A stretch of 64,000 nt of DNA from Berberis thunbergii (taxonomy: Eukaryota > Streptophyta > Magnoliopsida > Ranunculales > Berberidaceae): NCBI GenBank assembly GCA_003290165.1, contig QNQO01005754.1:62001-126000 (forward strand). The letters are read 5' to 3'. Position numbers and translations under genes: made by a program. This document shows positions 11,603-22,545 of the stretch, in pieces. Each line of letters opens with the position of its first letter. The stretch's first letter is position 1. The notes under the pieces are model-generated. The model was given only the letters and a program-made list of their open reading frames with translations, was not told where the DNA came from and made no database searches.

Positions 11603-11789
11603 CTCTGGAACGTCGAAAACAGGGTAGGAGGAGAGTTTGGATCGAGTTGGGGAAGAGGAGTTCGCGAGAGGTGACTGCGTGCCTTCCTTCCTTCTTCTTT
11701 GTTTTGCTTTTGTTCTTTTTTTTTCGATTCGAGCGGGATTCTTGGCGCCCTGCGAATTGCAAGTCCCGCCTACGTATTTTTCATAGCAT

Positions 11790-11965
11790 GTTACAAATTC
11801 TCAATTCAATTTGGCCATTGATAGCATTTTTCAACTTTTTATAGCGTTTTGCAATGTTTGCATAGCATTTTGGCCACATTGAATAAATTAGGTTTTGATT
11901 TTTCATAGCACTTTATGAATAAACGCTATGGTCATATGCTATTAATGACTATTTGTGTTGAAGTG
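11790..11965. repeat. Right TIR and subterminal repeats of CACTA 1
   Basis: Repeated TAGCGTTT/TAGCATTT-type motifs precede the terminus, which read inward starts CACTTCAACACAAATAG. It is more diverged from CACTACAAG than the left end. ACA follows as TSD. Confidence 0.8.
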
Positions 11966-11968
11966 ACA

Positions 11969-12330
11969 CGATTTAGGACTTCCTTATACTTGAAAATATG
12001 TTCTACTTCATTCAACCAATCAACGAATCCTTCAGGTTGTAACTTACCAGAAAACTCGGGCAGATAAACTCTGAATCCAAGGTCTCCATGATGATCCTCC
12101 CGACCACGGTGCTCCCAGAATCAAGCACGATTGTGATACGGGTTTTCGAAATTGGAATCAAAATCGTGATCTACCATCTCACAATTACCGAAATCCTGCG
12201 CCGTTAGATGCTGGGTTAACTTTGGAACTTGCCTCTGTAAATCAACAATCATCACATCCTTAACGCTACGATCACGGTGAGGGGCTTCCTCCTTCGAAAC
12301 CTGCCCGCGACGACCACGACCACCAACCAT
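11969..12330 (-). pseudogene. Gypsy gag N-terminal part
   Basis: The minus-strand ORF starts at 12330, shortly after the primer site, with a basic Gly/Arg-rich leader. After a stop near 12121 the gag reading continues in another frame with PEFSGKLQPEGFVDWLNEVE, typical of Ty3/Gypsy gag. The frame then meets the CACTA at 11965 and resumes at 2790. Removing the CACTA plus one copy of its 3-bp TSD restores continuity through the WW motif. Confidence 0.7.
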
Positions 12331-12366
12331 AGAAATTGAGGAAATTTCACCCCAAGAAGATGTTAA

Positions 12367-12381
12367 AGCTCTAATACTAAC
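12367..12381 (-). other. Primer-binding site of the Gypsy element
   Basis: On the minus strand, directly after the LTR, TAGTATTAGAGC matches the initiator-Met tRNA complement TGGTATCAGAGC with two transitions. Confidence 0.7.
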
Positions 12382-12750
12382 TGACGCCGGGCAGAATAGT
12401 GATTATCATGTAGGCTAGTTCAACAGACAATTCACAAGGAATGATACAAGAGATTCGCCCAAAAACACAGAGAAAATAACTATAATGTTCAATTAAATTA
12501 CTCAAATCAAAGGTATCCTATAATATTGAGGAAGAACTCTATTTATAGTGCTCAAATAACTTGAATAATAAGCGGCATATCCCTAAAAAAAAAAATACAA
12601 TCAAATACTAAAATAACAAGCAGTCTATTCCTAAAAGGAAAAGTAAAACCTAGAAATTTAAATGAAAGATTACAAATAAGTTATTTAGTTAATAACTTTG
12701 AGAGCAAATTAGGAACCCTAGAAATTCAAATTAAAAACCCTCGTGCATCA
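12382..12750 (-). repeat. 5' LTR of the Gypsy element
   Basis: Direct repeat of 1391-1791, about 30 bp shorter through small deletions. TSD CTAAT follows at 12751-12755. Confidence 0.85.
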
Positions 12751-12825
12751 CTAATAAAGTAATTGGCTTTCTGCTCCTTGACAACTCAGACTTTTGGAAA
12801 ATATTGGTTGGTTCTTAAAAGATTA

Positions 12826-13884
12826 TATAGTTGAATTTTTACATAGTTGAATTTCTTTTCTTCCTCGTTCTTTCTATCTATGTTTGTTTGTCACTCCCTC
12901 TTCTTCTTTTGCTTATTCTTTTGCACTTGTAATATTTATTTGTGTTATGCAAGAAGAAGGGAAGAACAATTTATGTGAATTTAGTATACACAAAACTGAA
13001 TAGAGAAATAATGTGTGAATTGAATGTATGGATTTAGAGAGAGTAATGTGTTCATTGTACACATGTCAGCTTCTCTTTCATTTTACTATTGTTATTTCTC
13101 TTGCAAATACTAAAAATTTAAAATAATGAATTTCTTGCAACAATGTGTTGGGATAGAAGTGAAATGCAACAGCTTTGAGAGAAAGAAGAAGAAGAAGATA
13201 TGCTGAGGGAAGAAGAAGAAATTTTTAGATGCAATTTTTTTTTAAGATCTCGAATTTGAGACTAGTGGGATGAACTTAAGGTTTTACTGGGAATATTTAA
13301 GCCCTTATATTCTTATTTTTCAAAATCCAAAGTGGGTAAAATGAGTATTTGTTGGGGGTAGATCCAAAAATTCCCCTTTGCTAATGGTTAGCCGCTCTAG
13401 TAGTTTTTTTCCATTGGTGACTTTGGACCCAGCGGCTAATGGAATCGGCCTAACCAATTCAGCCCCTTCCTTGCCTGGGTTGCAACATAAACTTAGGAAG
13501 GGCTCAATGACCCTTCAATTATTGTGGATGCTCTTAGTAATTAGCTTAGTTCGCAAGAGTTGTGGTGGATGAAATACACGTGACACTAATTAATTAAGCT
13601 TGTTGATGGATCCAACAACATCAGAGTGAACTAGAAAAAGGATTATTGCATTGCAAATGCACGCCGCATTAAGTAGGAAATAGTCAAAGCAAGAGGGAAA
13701 TTCTTAACAAGAATTCATTCTCTAATCTTCTATACGGATCTCATAAAAACTCTGCAATTAAGCGTGTTAGCAATCTCGAAATGATGCTCTCATAAAATGA
13801 CATACTTCACATATGTTCTATTAATTTTCATAGTTGTAGAACAATAGTTTGGACCTAAAATGAAATTTAATAGAAACCTAATCT
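12826..13884. other. Intergenic DNA, nothing recognised
   Basis: AT-rich sequence without a convincing gene. Purine-rich GAAGAAGAAG stretches occur near 13180-13220. Confidence 0.4.
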
Positions 13885-13896
13885 AATGTCTTATTG

Positions 13897-14260
13897 GGCT
13901 TCTCTTGGCGAGGCGCACTCTGCCGGAGTTCTGAAAGAAGCCCTCTTGTTTGACAAGTACCGGTTGGAGTTGTAGGAGCGAGGATGCGCATACAGCCGGT
14001 GCACTCTGTTTTTTTGGAGAGTTTCACTCTGTTTTTTGGCTCTTATTTCTTCCAATGTGATTGCTTTTGGTTCATTTTAGTTCGTGGGCAGTTAGTTTTT
14101 AAGTCTTGATAGCCAGTTGTTGGTGGTTGTCGTTTTTTAGATTGGGCATTAGGGCTTTTGTCTAACTTTTTAACACGGTTAAAGTCGTAATCTACCCCCG
14201 TCTTGATTGTAAATTAATTTTTTTTAGAAGTAATAAAAGTCTGACATTCCATAAAAAAAA
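13897..14260 (+). mobile_element. Short retroposon (5'-truncated LINE or SINE) with 12-bp TSD
   Basis: The insertion ends in an A-run (ATAAAAAAAA) and is bracketed by perfect 12-bp duplications AATGTCTTATTG at 13885-13896 and 14261-14272. The T-rich 3' half with a TTGTAAATT-type tail resembles plant L1 3' ends. No tRNA boxes are obvious, so a 5'-truncated LINE is preferred. It sits immediately upstream of the MYB pseudogene's intron-1 homology. Confidence 0.75.
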
Positions 14261-14751
14261 AATGTCTTATTGAGTGGGACTAGGACCTAGAGGATGGTGC
14301 TTCCTTAATTTGGTTTCTATTCTTGAATTTTTTCTTGTTTGTCTCCTTGTTTTATTTATGTTCGAGGGATGACCATTAATCCTGTTTGTTTTTTTTTGGC
14401 ATTATTGTTGTAAAAGGGAATTGAGGAGGAAGGAGATATATTTTTACTTTTAGGATAATATCTGGTGATTGGCTTGTATAGTTTGTGTTCTTGTTGCATA
14501 TTTATATGAAGAATCTGTGGAATGATTCAACCATTGGTTTAATGGATATTATAAATTTGATTGCTGTCATACTCTTTCTATGTCAGCTACAATTAATGTC
14601 AATAAAATGCATTTGTTTGATGGATAGCATCGTGAAGGTATGTTTCGGCGTTATTAGTGCTAGTTGCTAATTTGCTTATCTTAGGTATCCTTATTTGATA
14701 TTCATTGGAGTATCAATGTACTAGAAGGTCAGTAATTGATTACTTGTGTAG

Positions 14752-14882
14752 GTTTAGCAAGGTGTGGAAAGAGCTGCAGGCTTCGGTGGATGAATTACTT
14801 GCGACCTAATATTAAGTGAGGAAGCTACACTAAAGAAGAAGAGGAAACCATTATCACCTTACCATGAAACCCTTGGCAATAG
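14752..14882 (+). pseudogene. MYB pseudogene exon 2 (R2 end and R3 start)
   Basis: It encodes [19 protein letters not shown], then a stop, then an R3-like block. Splice sites (TGTAG/GTTTAG and AATAG/GTATGC) are kept. Confidence 0.85.
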
Positions 14883-16150
14883 GTATGCAAACAAATTTTC
14901 TGATGAGAAAAATTATATGAGATTATACAAGTTATGTTGATTGCCTTAATTGTTTCTATGTTCACAGTAACCTTCTTCTATCTCCAAGAACAATTATGAA
15001 ATTAGAAACTAAGAAAAACTAGGAAGCAATGCAATTTGGTGATGACCTCAAGACTTGGGATCATGAACTTGTTGCTTATCTTATCAAGACAGTACGAGTG
15101 ATGTCCCCTTTGTTGCGCACGGAAGCGTTACAAATAGCAAAATGTGAATTTACCAAACTAAATCAACTAGTAATGGAGTCAATATATTTACGTGGTTCAG
15201 CAAATTCACCCACATCTATGACAACTAACAACTTTTGTTGAACAGATTCAAATTACAAACTCCCTCAGACAAATTGGTTTTCCAAAAGAAACCCAAATAC
15301 AGAACCCCGAACAAATACACAAATGGAGATAAATCTAAACCATGGAGAAAACAACTGAAAATTCGACAAACAAACAATTGAAAATCCGACGAATAAAGGA
15401 ACAAACTGATTCAAATTTCCCAACTAACAAATTTTCAAACTAATTTCGGAAATAAAACTCAAGGTATTCCACATGGGTTGGTTCTCTCATATCCTTGAGA
15501 CTAAATCATATTAGGGATTGATTGAAATAAGGGATTACAAACAAAATACAGATTCCCTCTCAAATTGATTTCTAGGAAGAAATTCAAATGTAACCTCAAA
15601 TTAAACAAATAAAACATATTTCGAAATTCACAAACAGATGGGTTTCACCCCGAACTTCAAAATGAACTTCAAATTTCACATATTGGCTTGAAGTTATTCA
15701 ACTAAGAGATATAGTCCCTATTTATAGACAAGTTGAGGAGGTTGGAAACTATCTCCTCTCTTCCCTACTTCATACTTAAGAAAGCAAATCAGAGTCAACA
15801 AAGATAGCTACCTCCATTTAGTTTTTCAAATTGGTTTCTTCTTTACCTCATCATTAAGAAAGCCAAGTCGAAGTCAACAAAGGCGGCTAGCACACCACTT
15901 ATTCAAAATACTTTCTTCTTTGCTTCATCCTTAAGCAAGCCAAAGTTTGCCCTTGAAGTTTCCACAAGCCACAAGCCAAGTCACTCTACCATATTCCACC
16001 ACATTTTCTCATACTAATCAACACCATTTTCATCAAGATATATATGGTGTACTTATATATATATGGCAACTTTGTTTGGCTAAAAAGAAAGAAGAGATGG
16101 AGCGTCAAAGGCAAAACAATGAGAAGTATATATATATATATACAAATTTT
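14883..16150. other. Intron-2 DNA of the MYB pseudogene, nothing further recognised
   Basis: AT-rich sequence with no family resemblance. A 70-codon ORF at 15029-15241 shows no known motif. Short TATA microsatellites lie near 16050 and 16130. Confidence 0.35.
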
Positions 16151-16980
16151 GGAAAATGACCATGAAGGCCTACTTTTCTGAAAAGTAGACCATTAAGGTA
16201 CTATAGTTAATGAAATGGCTAATAAGTAATATTATTTCAATCTTATGACCATTAAGGCTCAATTTGTTAACTATGGTTAACTACCAAAACAAAATGACAA
16301 TTTAATCTCTAAAATAAAATGTAGATCTTGAGGCATGAGCCACTACAAATCTATGTAATCTCTGTGTAGATCAATAGCGATCGTATCATATTCTTCCTTC
16401 AAACCTTTTACAACTACTAGTTTTTTGTTTGTTTTTCCTTTTGCATTTTCAAAACACAGCATCGACCAAACCTTTCCTCGTCTCCTTCTTTCTTTTCATC
16501 TGATGCGTTAAGAGTTATTGGTATTTGAATTGTCACTTAAGTGGAGAACAAGGGTTTCGATATTGAAGAATTTTCTAAATATTGATCATCTTAATTGGAA
16601 TATTTTGCTTCCCATATTTGATCCCCACAATCCCTATGTCGTTTTTCTTTGTGAGTGCAAAACTGATGAAATTCATACTAGCCCAGTAATATGATTTTCA
16701 AAATGGGTTTTGAGATGGTGTTATATACTTTAGTAAGAGATAACATGAATTAAACGAAAGCTTTCAAGAGTTATGGAAAAGGGAGAAAGAAGATGTGTGA
16801 TGAATCATGATGATGATAAAAAAGGGTTTGGAGGAAGAAGATAACATGATCACCATTGATCTACCTAGACATTTACATTATGTGTTTAGGGATTAAAAAG
16901 GTAAATTATCATTTTGTTTTGGTAATTGACCATAGTTAACAAATTGAGCCTTAATGGTCATAAAATTGAAAAATAGTACT

Positions 16981-17669
16981 TGATGATACATAAAAACGAT
17001 CACACCCCTAAGCTGTACATGTGTCATGATGATCTCGAGGAACTACATGCCCCAGCATCAGCCCAACACTGATCCGGCCCAAGCGGTTTAAGCCTGCTCG
17101 ACTTCAGTCGGCCAGGCAGACCCGAACTCTCACAACACGCTAGGCCCACACTTCTCACAGCAGTCCTCAATACTAGTAAGCCCTCCTTATGCACGTATTT
17201 CGAGGATTGGCTTCGAACGGGCAATTACAACTGTTATTTGCTCCCAACTAGGAAGCAAACACCAGAGTATCTTTCACACAGGGAAATTCCCTTCTACGGA
17301 TTGCTCTTGGATTGGGAACTATCTCCCGCGTATCTAGGAACGCAGAGCTAACAGGGGACTTCCCTTTTACAGCAAGACTCCTAATTAGAGAGGGATCTTC
17401 ACAAAAATCTCCTCCCTAAACTACGCCTACAATGGCCTGTTTAAACCTGGATTTCTTACACTATAAAATAAGACACGAGGTTGGTAAGGTAGGGTACGCT
17501 ACAAATTTCCTATTACAACATTACACCTTCCTCAGAGCCCTGTCTGACTTTAGCATCGGAGTGTCATCGGCCACCACAACAATGGTCTATGGCTCATGTG
17601 TGCTACTTGTGCAGGTCAACAAGTCAGCAGGAAACGGGTCAGAGCAAGGAGCGAAAAAATAATGCATTA
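16981..17669 (+). repeat. 5' LTR of the Tat-like element
   Basis: Direct repeat of 25751-26433. It begins TGATGATACATAAAAACG and ends AATGCATTA (mutated from TGCATCA). Confidence 0.9.
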
Positions 17670-17697
17670 GTTTGGCGTCGTCCGTGGAGACGACATA
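17670..17697 (+). other. Primer-binding-site region of the Tat-like element
   Basis: GTTTGGCGTCGTCCGTGG directly follows the LTR, resembling the TTGGCGCCGTCTGTGGG-type primer site of Tat-like Gypsy elements. The exact tRNA cannot be named here. Confidence 0.6.
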
Positions 17698-17744
17698 GCT
17701 CGTAACTTTACACAAAGCATCATCTCCTTTCAAAACACAAAGAG

Positions 17745-18727
17745 ATGATGACCACCAGGTCACGTAACAACGGATAACCAGGGGACACGACAAACGTTCT
17801 GGCTGTCCCTATAACGCCTCCTTCCACAACTCCTATATTGCACACGCAGCCGACTCACGCTCCCGTACCAACGGCAGCAGCAACAGATCCCAGAGTCGAT
17901 ACGCGGGCATCCCAAATACAGGGGGTCTCCAAAGCGGTGCAGGCTCTCATGCAACAGAATCCACCACCCACTAATAGAGACTAGGGGCAGCACGTACCCC
18001 CGTCTCCGGCAGATTATAGGGAGCAAGCACAAGAAAGTCAAGCACCAGCCAGTTCTTATTGGACTAAAGGAGGTTGTGCGGCTAACACTGAGTTCAATGC
18101 CACTACAGAGAGGCTCGGCCCTAGGAACCTCCTTCGCAGAGGAATGCATGACCCAGTCGTATTGTACTGCCTTTCCGTCCCAACATTTGTGGATCGAATC
18201 ATGAACGAGGCTTTACAGTCGTATCGTAATGGCCCTTAAAGAAGTATCTGAATCAGTCATGTGCAGGACCTTTTCCACTAATATGAAAAGCTCTACATTG
18301 AAGTGGTTCCACAGCCTTCCACCGAAGTCCATCGACTCTTTCAAAACGCTGGCAAAGGAATTTCTAACGTGTTTCGTCGGAAGCCAACACTTTCAAAATG
18401 CCCACACTACATACTCTCCCTAAAGCAGAGGCTCGGCGAGACACTCCAAGAGTATATCACTCGCTTCAACAACGAGTTGACCCTCATCGACAAGTACAAC
18501 GACGATACAATCGTGACGACCTTCACTGCGGGCCTTAAAGAGGAAAAACTCTACAAAGACCTCACCTTGGAGCCCCCTATGGACATGGCGGAGCTCCTCA
18601 AGAACGTTGAAAGGAACATCACCTGGGAAGAGTCGAGGACCGTAAAGAGGGAAACCGAAGGCGACAGGAGGCTCTCCGCCCTCAGATACAAGAAGGATGG
18701 AAAGAGACCCGCAGATGAGAATTGAAG
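17745..18727 (+). pseudogene. Tat-like gag
   Basis: The frame starts MMTTRSRNN at 17745, has stops near 17778 and 17980, and runs through a Pro/Gln-rich N-terminus. The retrotransposon gag core follows from about 18229 (MCRTFSTNMKSSTLKWFHSL, then SIDSFKTLAKEF). A frameshift near 18420 moves it to the frame of QRLGETLQEYITRFNNEL and FTAGLKEEKLYKDL, the conserved second half of the domain. It forms the particle coat in intact elements. Confidence 0.75.
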
Positions 18728-18879
18728 CAAGAGGAAGTGTGGTGACCACAGGGCAGACCCTGTTCGGTTTAGGCTAGAAAAATCATCCAACTACGTTACC
18801 CCTAAATGCTAACCTGTCGAATGTACTAAAATCAATGAAAAAATAGGAGAAACTGAAGTGGCCCCAAAAGAAAACCGGA

Positions 18880-19060
18880 TACCCAGCCAAGCGCAACAAT
18901 GGCAAATAATGCGCGTACCATAAGGAAAGCGACCACAACACCAATGACTGCAAGAGTTAGAGGTACGAAGTTGAGTACTGGATCGGCAAAGGCAAGATGA
19001 AAGAGTTCCTGCAGTCTGAGAAGCTAACAAAACAGACAAAGGACAGGGGGAGTCAGTTAA
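18880..19060 (+). pseudogene. Tat-like gag zinc knuckle and linker remnant
   Basis: Translation gives CAYHKESDHNTNDCKS, matching the C-x2-H-x5-H-x4-C-type knuckle of Tat gag proteins. Then comes a linker reading YEVEYWIGKGKMKEFLQSEK. In-frame stops are present. Confidence 0.6.
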
Positions 19061-19234
19061 AGAAATAGAAAGGGAGACTCTAAGGATAATATATGCCCTC
19101 TATGGAGTCGGACCAAATGAAGGCCAGTCATACAGGTCCCACAAGCGGATACTCCTGGATATGTTCCTACCTTGACCTTTACGAACAAGGACCTCAAAGG
19201 AGTCTGAGCTCCACATAACAACGCCTTAATCATC

Positions 19235-19590
19235 TTGATCTCCATAGCAAGGTGCGAAGTAAAGAGAGCTTTGGCTGACACAGGAAGTTCACTTAACGTT
19301 TTGTTCTACAACGCGTTCCACTGCATGGACCTCAAGGAGGAAAATCTGAGGTCTTCAGAACACCCGCTGATCGGATTCAGCAGGGAGAAGTGCTTCATTG
19401 GAAAGATAAGATTAGTTACGGTAGCAGGAGAACCGCAACTCAAGAATGTCCAATTTCTGGATTTCATGGTGGTAGAAGTACCATCATCTTACAATCTCAT
19501 TCTGAAAATACCATGACTCCACCAATGGAAGCAGTGGTCTCCACCCTTCACCAGTGTGTTAAGTATACTGCTAACCACTCGAAATGAACA
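19235..19590 (+). pseudogene. Tat-like aspartic protease
   Basis: ADTGSSLNVLF at residues ~12-22 is the active site (DTGSS), followed by a family-typical KIRLVTVAGE and SSYNLIL block. The usual GRPWL-type motif and the following AVVSTLHQCVKY segment are shifted out of frame by a small indel near 19515. No reverse transcriptase follows: the protease is the last recognisable pol part. Confidence 0.7.
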
Positions 19591-21540
19591 ATATGTGAAG
19601 ACCAACCTACATCACGAGGCTGCCACTACACCACACTAAAACAGATAGAGTGCTCATAGATTCAGCTACATCATGCAACGCAGCCTAACCCGGTGCAAGG
19701 CCAAAAGACGGAAGAGACACCATTTTCGAGCGGTACAGGAGCAATCAACTCTTCCGCCCAGCGAGTCATAAAGGCAATGGCAAACGGGAACACATCTCTT
19801 CGACATTCCGTCGACTCGGAGATCTACCCCTTTGAAAGCTTTACTCTTCAGTGACCTATGTAATGCCTCGACACTCCACTAAACGATCCATGAGAGCAAC
19901 ACAAATTCACTTCCAGGTCGGGATCAGTTTCTCTCCGTCAACAATTCGTTTGCTTTAAAGTTGTTTGTTTCCTTTTCCTTTGTCAATATTGAGTTTTAGT
20001 TTTTAAAAGGCTTATGTGATTTGCAATCATTTAAGAAATAGAGGAAGAATTACGAAAAATAAGCTCTATTGATTATTGGAAAGATGTAACAACAAGCACC
20101 TTGAGGCAGATACAAAGGACTACATATTACGAATGCCCTGAGGCAGATACAAAAGACTGAGCACTACAAGCATCTAAATATAGTGTGAATTGAAGTAAAA
20201 GACTCGCTTTGACAATTCAGTTATGGACGACGACCAACGAAGACTTACCAACCCTCCGATGCGAGTAATCTGCAAGTGACAGCAAAGCTAAGCGAACGGG
20301 ATACGCAAGTTGGCATACTAAGGCATCTAATCAACATGGAGTGAGGACTTATTGTCTGATCGCACAAGCAACGCGAATAGTCCAATGCAAACAGAACCAA
20401 GATCCAGCAAACGTGACCCTCAAATATGGTATGTGGGGGTACAAAATTGGCAACCAAGAGCCCTGCGATGAGCCACTGCCGAAAAGTGCACCCTACCCCT
20501 GTTGACCTGATACTATCGGTGAACCTGGGACAAGTATCAGGTCGACACGGGTAGGGTGCACTTTTCAGCTGCGAGGATGAGAGGGACATCCAAGAGTCAA
20601 TGGCCCAATTCATGGACCATGTCCAACTCCTCTCCATTTCGAGATCCTGAATTCTAATGCAAAGTCGGACGATGGGGTTAATCGAGAAGTGGCGGAGGTG
20701 GCCACCACAGAGTAGGACGCAGATGCTATCACTGAGATCAAATATTCAAGAACAACGATAAAGCACCTGCACATAAAGGACAGACTCTTCCCTTGGGAGA
20801 GAATATGTACTACTTCTTCGCAACATGAGAAGAAATTACGAGACCTCGGCGGATCAACTACATGCCCACCCATATCGAGTGACCATGCATAACGACAAAT
20901 GTCTCTATTCTTGATCGGCGCAAATGTCAAAACATTCAGAGACTCAAGAGACGGAGAATCAAATTCAGCCTTGGGAAAACCCAAAGCATCTTTCTCAGCC
21001 TTTGGAAAACCCAATGCATTTTCTTCAAGCAAAGACATTACAGAAGATAAGCTATGCGGAAGATAATGCCTACAACTATTGGAAAACACCATTATATAGA
21101 CATGATGGTTCACTAAAATGACACTCAAGCATTGCCAGGCATTGAATACCATACGAAAAACTGGAAGACGGTTCCCACGGAAACTACAAATTAAGACGAT
21201 GTCAATCAATTAATGGCGCTACACGCAATCCCATCAATTGAGGGGGAATAACCGACACTCAGCCGTCATGCAGCCTACATCGTACACGTGTCACCGCACA
21301 ATCTACGCCATACACGCAACGCACCATGCAGAAAATCTTAGCCCTTCCTCTACGAGCCCGTGGGCTCAGCCTATTATTCAAACAACATTCTGTCACATGC
21401 TTAGCATGAGCGCTAGAGATCCTAGTCAACCCTGGATTATGGATTATACTTTTAGATCACCATATGATTTAAGGTAATCTCATCCACTCCATGCAAAATG
21501 CTGATGGATTAGGTTTGCACGCCCCCTAGCAAGCAGAACT
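19591..21540. other. Tat-like element interior without recognisable pol
   Basis: Where RT, RNase H and integrase should be, no YxDD, HHCC or DDE pattern can be read in any frame. The stretch holds the hairpin at 20481-20566 and a short repeat (CCTTGGGAAAACCCAAAGCA and CCTTTGGAAAACCCAATGCA near 20970-21020). Long ORFs here show no family resemblance. Confidence 0.5.
20481..20566. repeat. Perfect-looking hairpin, 34-bp arms, 18-nt loop
   Basis: Left arm 20481-20514 begins GAAAAGTGCACCCTACCC; right arm 20533-20566 ends GGGTAGGGTGCACTTTTC. 32 of 34 positions pair. The loop is 20515-20532. Confidence 0.9.
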
Positions 21541-21779
21541 TCTATTAAAACCAGGCAAGCTTAGTCAGCCAAGACTGATTACGACGGCTTCTAGTTCATC
21601 CCGATACCTAGTCCACTTAGCACGGGCACCGATGGTTTAGGAAGTGAGAGTCTAATCAGCGCTATCATGCCTGGTGACAACGACTTGCCAGGGATCATTC
21701 CCCCTTCGCGGTTAATGATTACCGAACCTAATCAGGTAAGCCTTGCTGGTGACGACTAGCATCGAAAGTTTATGATCAA

Positions 21780-22545
21780 AACCTGGACTTGTAGCCCCCA
21801 GTGCGATGGTGTAGATAGTCTAGAAGGTGGGAGACTAGCTAGTCCCTAATTCCGATGGCTCGCCATGAGACCACTACTTTTCAGCGTGGCCACCAACTAA
21901 CCAAACCTGGACTTGTAGCCCGCGCTGCGAGGGTGTAGATAGTCCAGAACGTGGGAACCTAGTCAGCCACGACCTGATTCCGACAGTTTGCCATGGGACC
22001 ACTGCTTTTCAGTGTGGCCGTCGAACCATTCCAAATTTGTAGCTTGGTGCACTAAGGTATAGATAATTTGGATGGTTGGAGCTTAATCAGTCCTGAACTG
22101 ATTATGATGGTTTGCCACGAGACCACTCTTTTTCAACCTGGTCGCCAAACCTCTATCGAATTCATAGCCCCCACCATGCGGAGAGGGTGTACATGGTTCG
22201 AAAGGTGGGAGCCTAGTGAGTCATAAACTGATTTTGATGGCTTTCCACGGGACCACTGCTTTTCAGCCCAGTCGCCAAACCTTTATGCCCCGAATCCGTA
22301 GCCCAGTTTACTTGGTCATACATGATTCGGAAGGTGGGAGCCTATTCAGTCCTGAACTGATTTCGACGATTTGCCATTGGATCACTGCTCTTCAGCCTGG
22401 TCACCAAACTTTTACTCATCCGTAGCCCACTTTACTTAGTCATACAGGATTCGAAAGGTGGGAACCTAGTCAGTCCCGCACTGATCCTGACGGCTTGCCA
22501 CTAAACCATTGTTCTTTAGCTTGGTCACCAAACATTAATCTTACT
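21780..22545 (+). repeat. Six diverged ~125-bp tandem repeats in the 3' region
   Basis: Unit landmarks recur in order: a GTAGCCC-type start, GATAGTC/ACATGGTTCGAAAGGTGGGAGCC, CAGTCCTGAACTGATT, GGCTTGCCA, GACCACTGCTTTTCAGCC, GGTCGCCAAAC. Units begin near 21782, 21905, 22030, 22157, 22290 and 22418. A more degraded unit-like stretch precedes them (21560-21780). Confidence 0.85.

Larger units (their letters stand above)
2791..11965. mobile_element. CACTA (En/Spm) transposon 1, carrying host gene fragments
   Basis: The left end begins CACTACAAGAAAAATG; the right end read inward begins CACTTCAACACAAATAG. Both continue into similar subterminal sequence with repeats of the type AAACGCTATGG. The 3-bp TSD ACA lies at 2788-2790 and 11966-11968. 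No TNP2/TNPA-type transposase is visible in the 9175 bp, so it appears non-autonomous. It holds RIX1/PELP1-like exons, a Gln/Ser-rich exon, an unidentified exon, a movement-protein-like ORF and a later SINE insertion. Its left terminus matches the right terminus of the CACTA at 28181-32507, so the two are one family. Confidence 0.9.
1391..12750 (-). mobile_element. Ty3/Gypsy LTR retrotransposon, deletion derivative, split by a CACTA element
   Basis: Two direct repeats, 1391-1791 and 12382-12750, are LTRs: read on the minus strand they begin TGATGCA and end GGCGTCA. The outer flanks carry 5-bp TSDs CTAGT (1386-1390) and CTAAT (12751-12755). A degenerate initiator-Met primer site abuts the right LTR on its inner side (12367-12381), so the element reads on the minus strand. 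A polypurine-like tract next to the left LTR (minus AACCGGGGCGAC) agrees. Without the CACTA the body is only about 2.2 kb with gag, a zinc knuckle and part of a protease. Reverse transcriptase and integrase are missing, so it could move only with help from a relative. Confidence 0.85.
788..12820 (+). mobile_element. TRIM-like small LTR element with three LTRs, interrupted by a Gypsy insertion
   Basis: Three copies of an ~80-bp LTR-like block lie at 788-867, 1081-1160 and 1376-1390 plus 12751-12820. The first starts TGTTACGATCC and ends TTTTTAACA. It is followed by TTGGTATCAAAGC, a near match to the initiator-Met tRNA primer site (TGGTATCAGAGC). Each internal stretch (~213 bp) ends in a purine-rich GGAAGCATGGTGGGA-type tract just before the next LTR. 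The third LTR is cut in two by the Gypsy element at 1391-12750. Candidate 5-bp TSDs are GATAA (783-787) and GATTA (12821-12825). The internal part has no coding capacity, as usual for TRIMs. An LTR-internal-LTR-internal-LTR structure suggests unequal recombination between copies. Confidence 0.6.

Noticed and set aside
17760..18149. 129-codon minus-strand ORF
   Set aside because: Antisense shadow of the gag N-terminal region, which reads better on the plus strand.
20245..21209. Two minus-strand ORFs of 130 and 199 codons
   Set aside because: No family resemblance; one spans the hairpin. Likely chance frames in decayed retrotransposon DNA.
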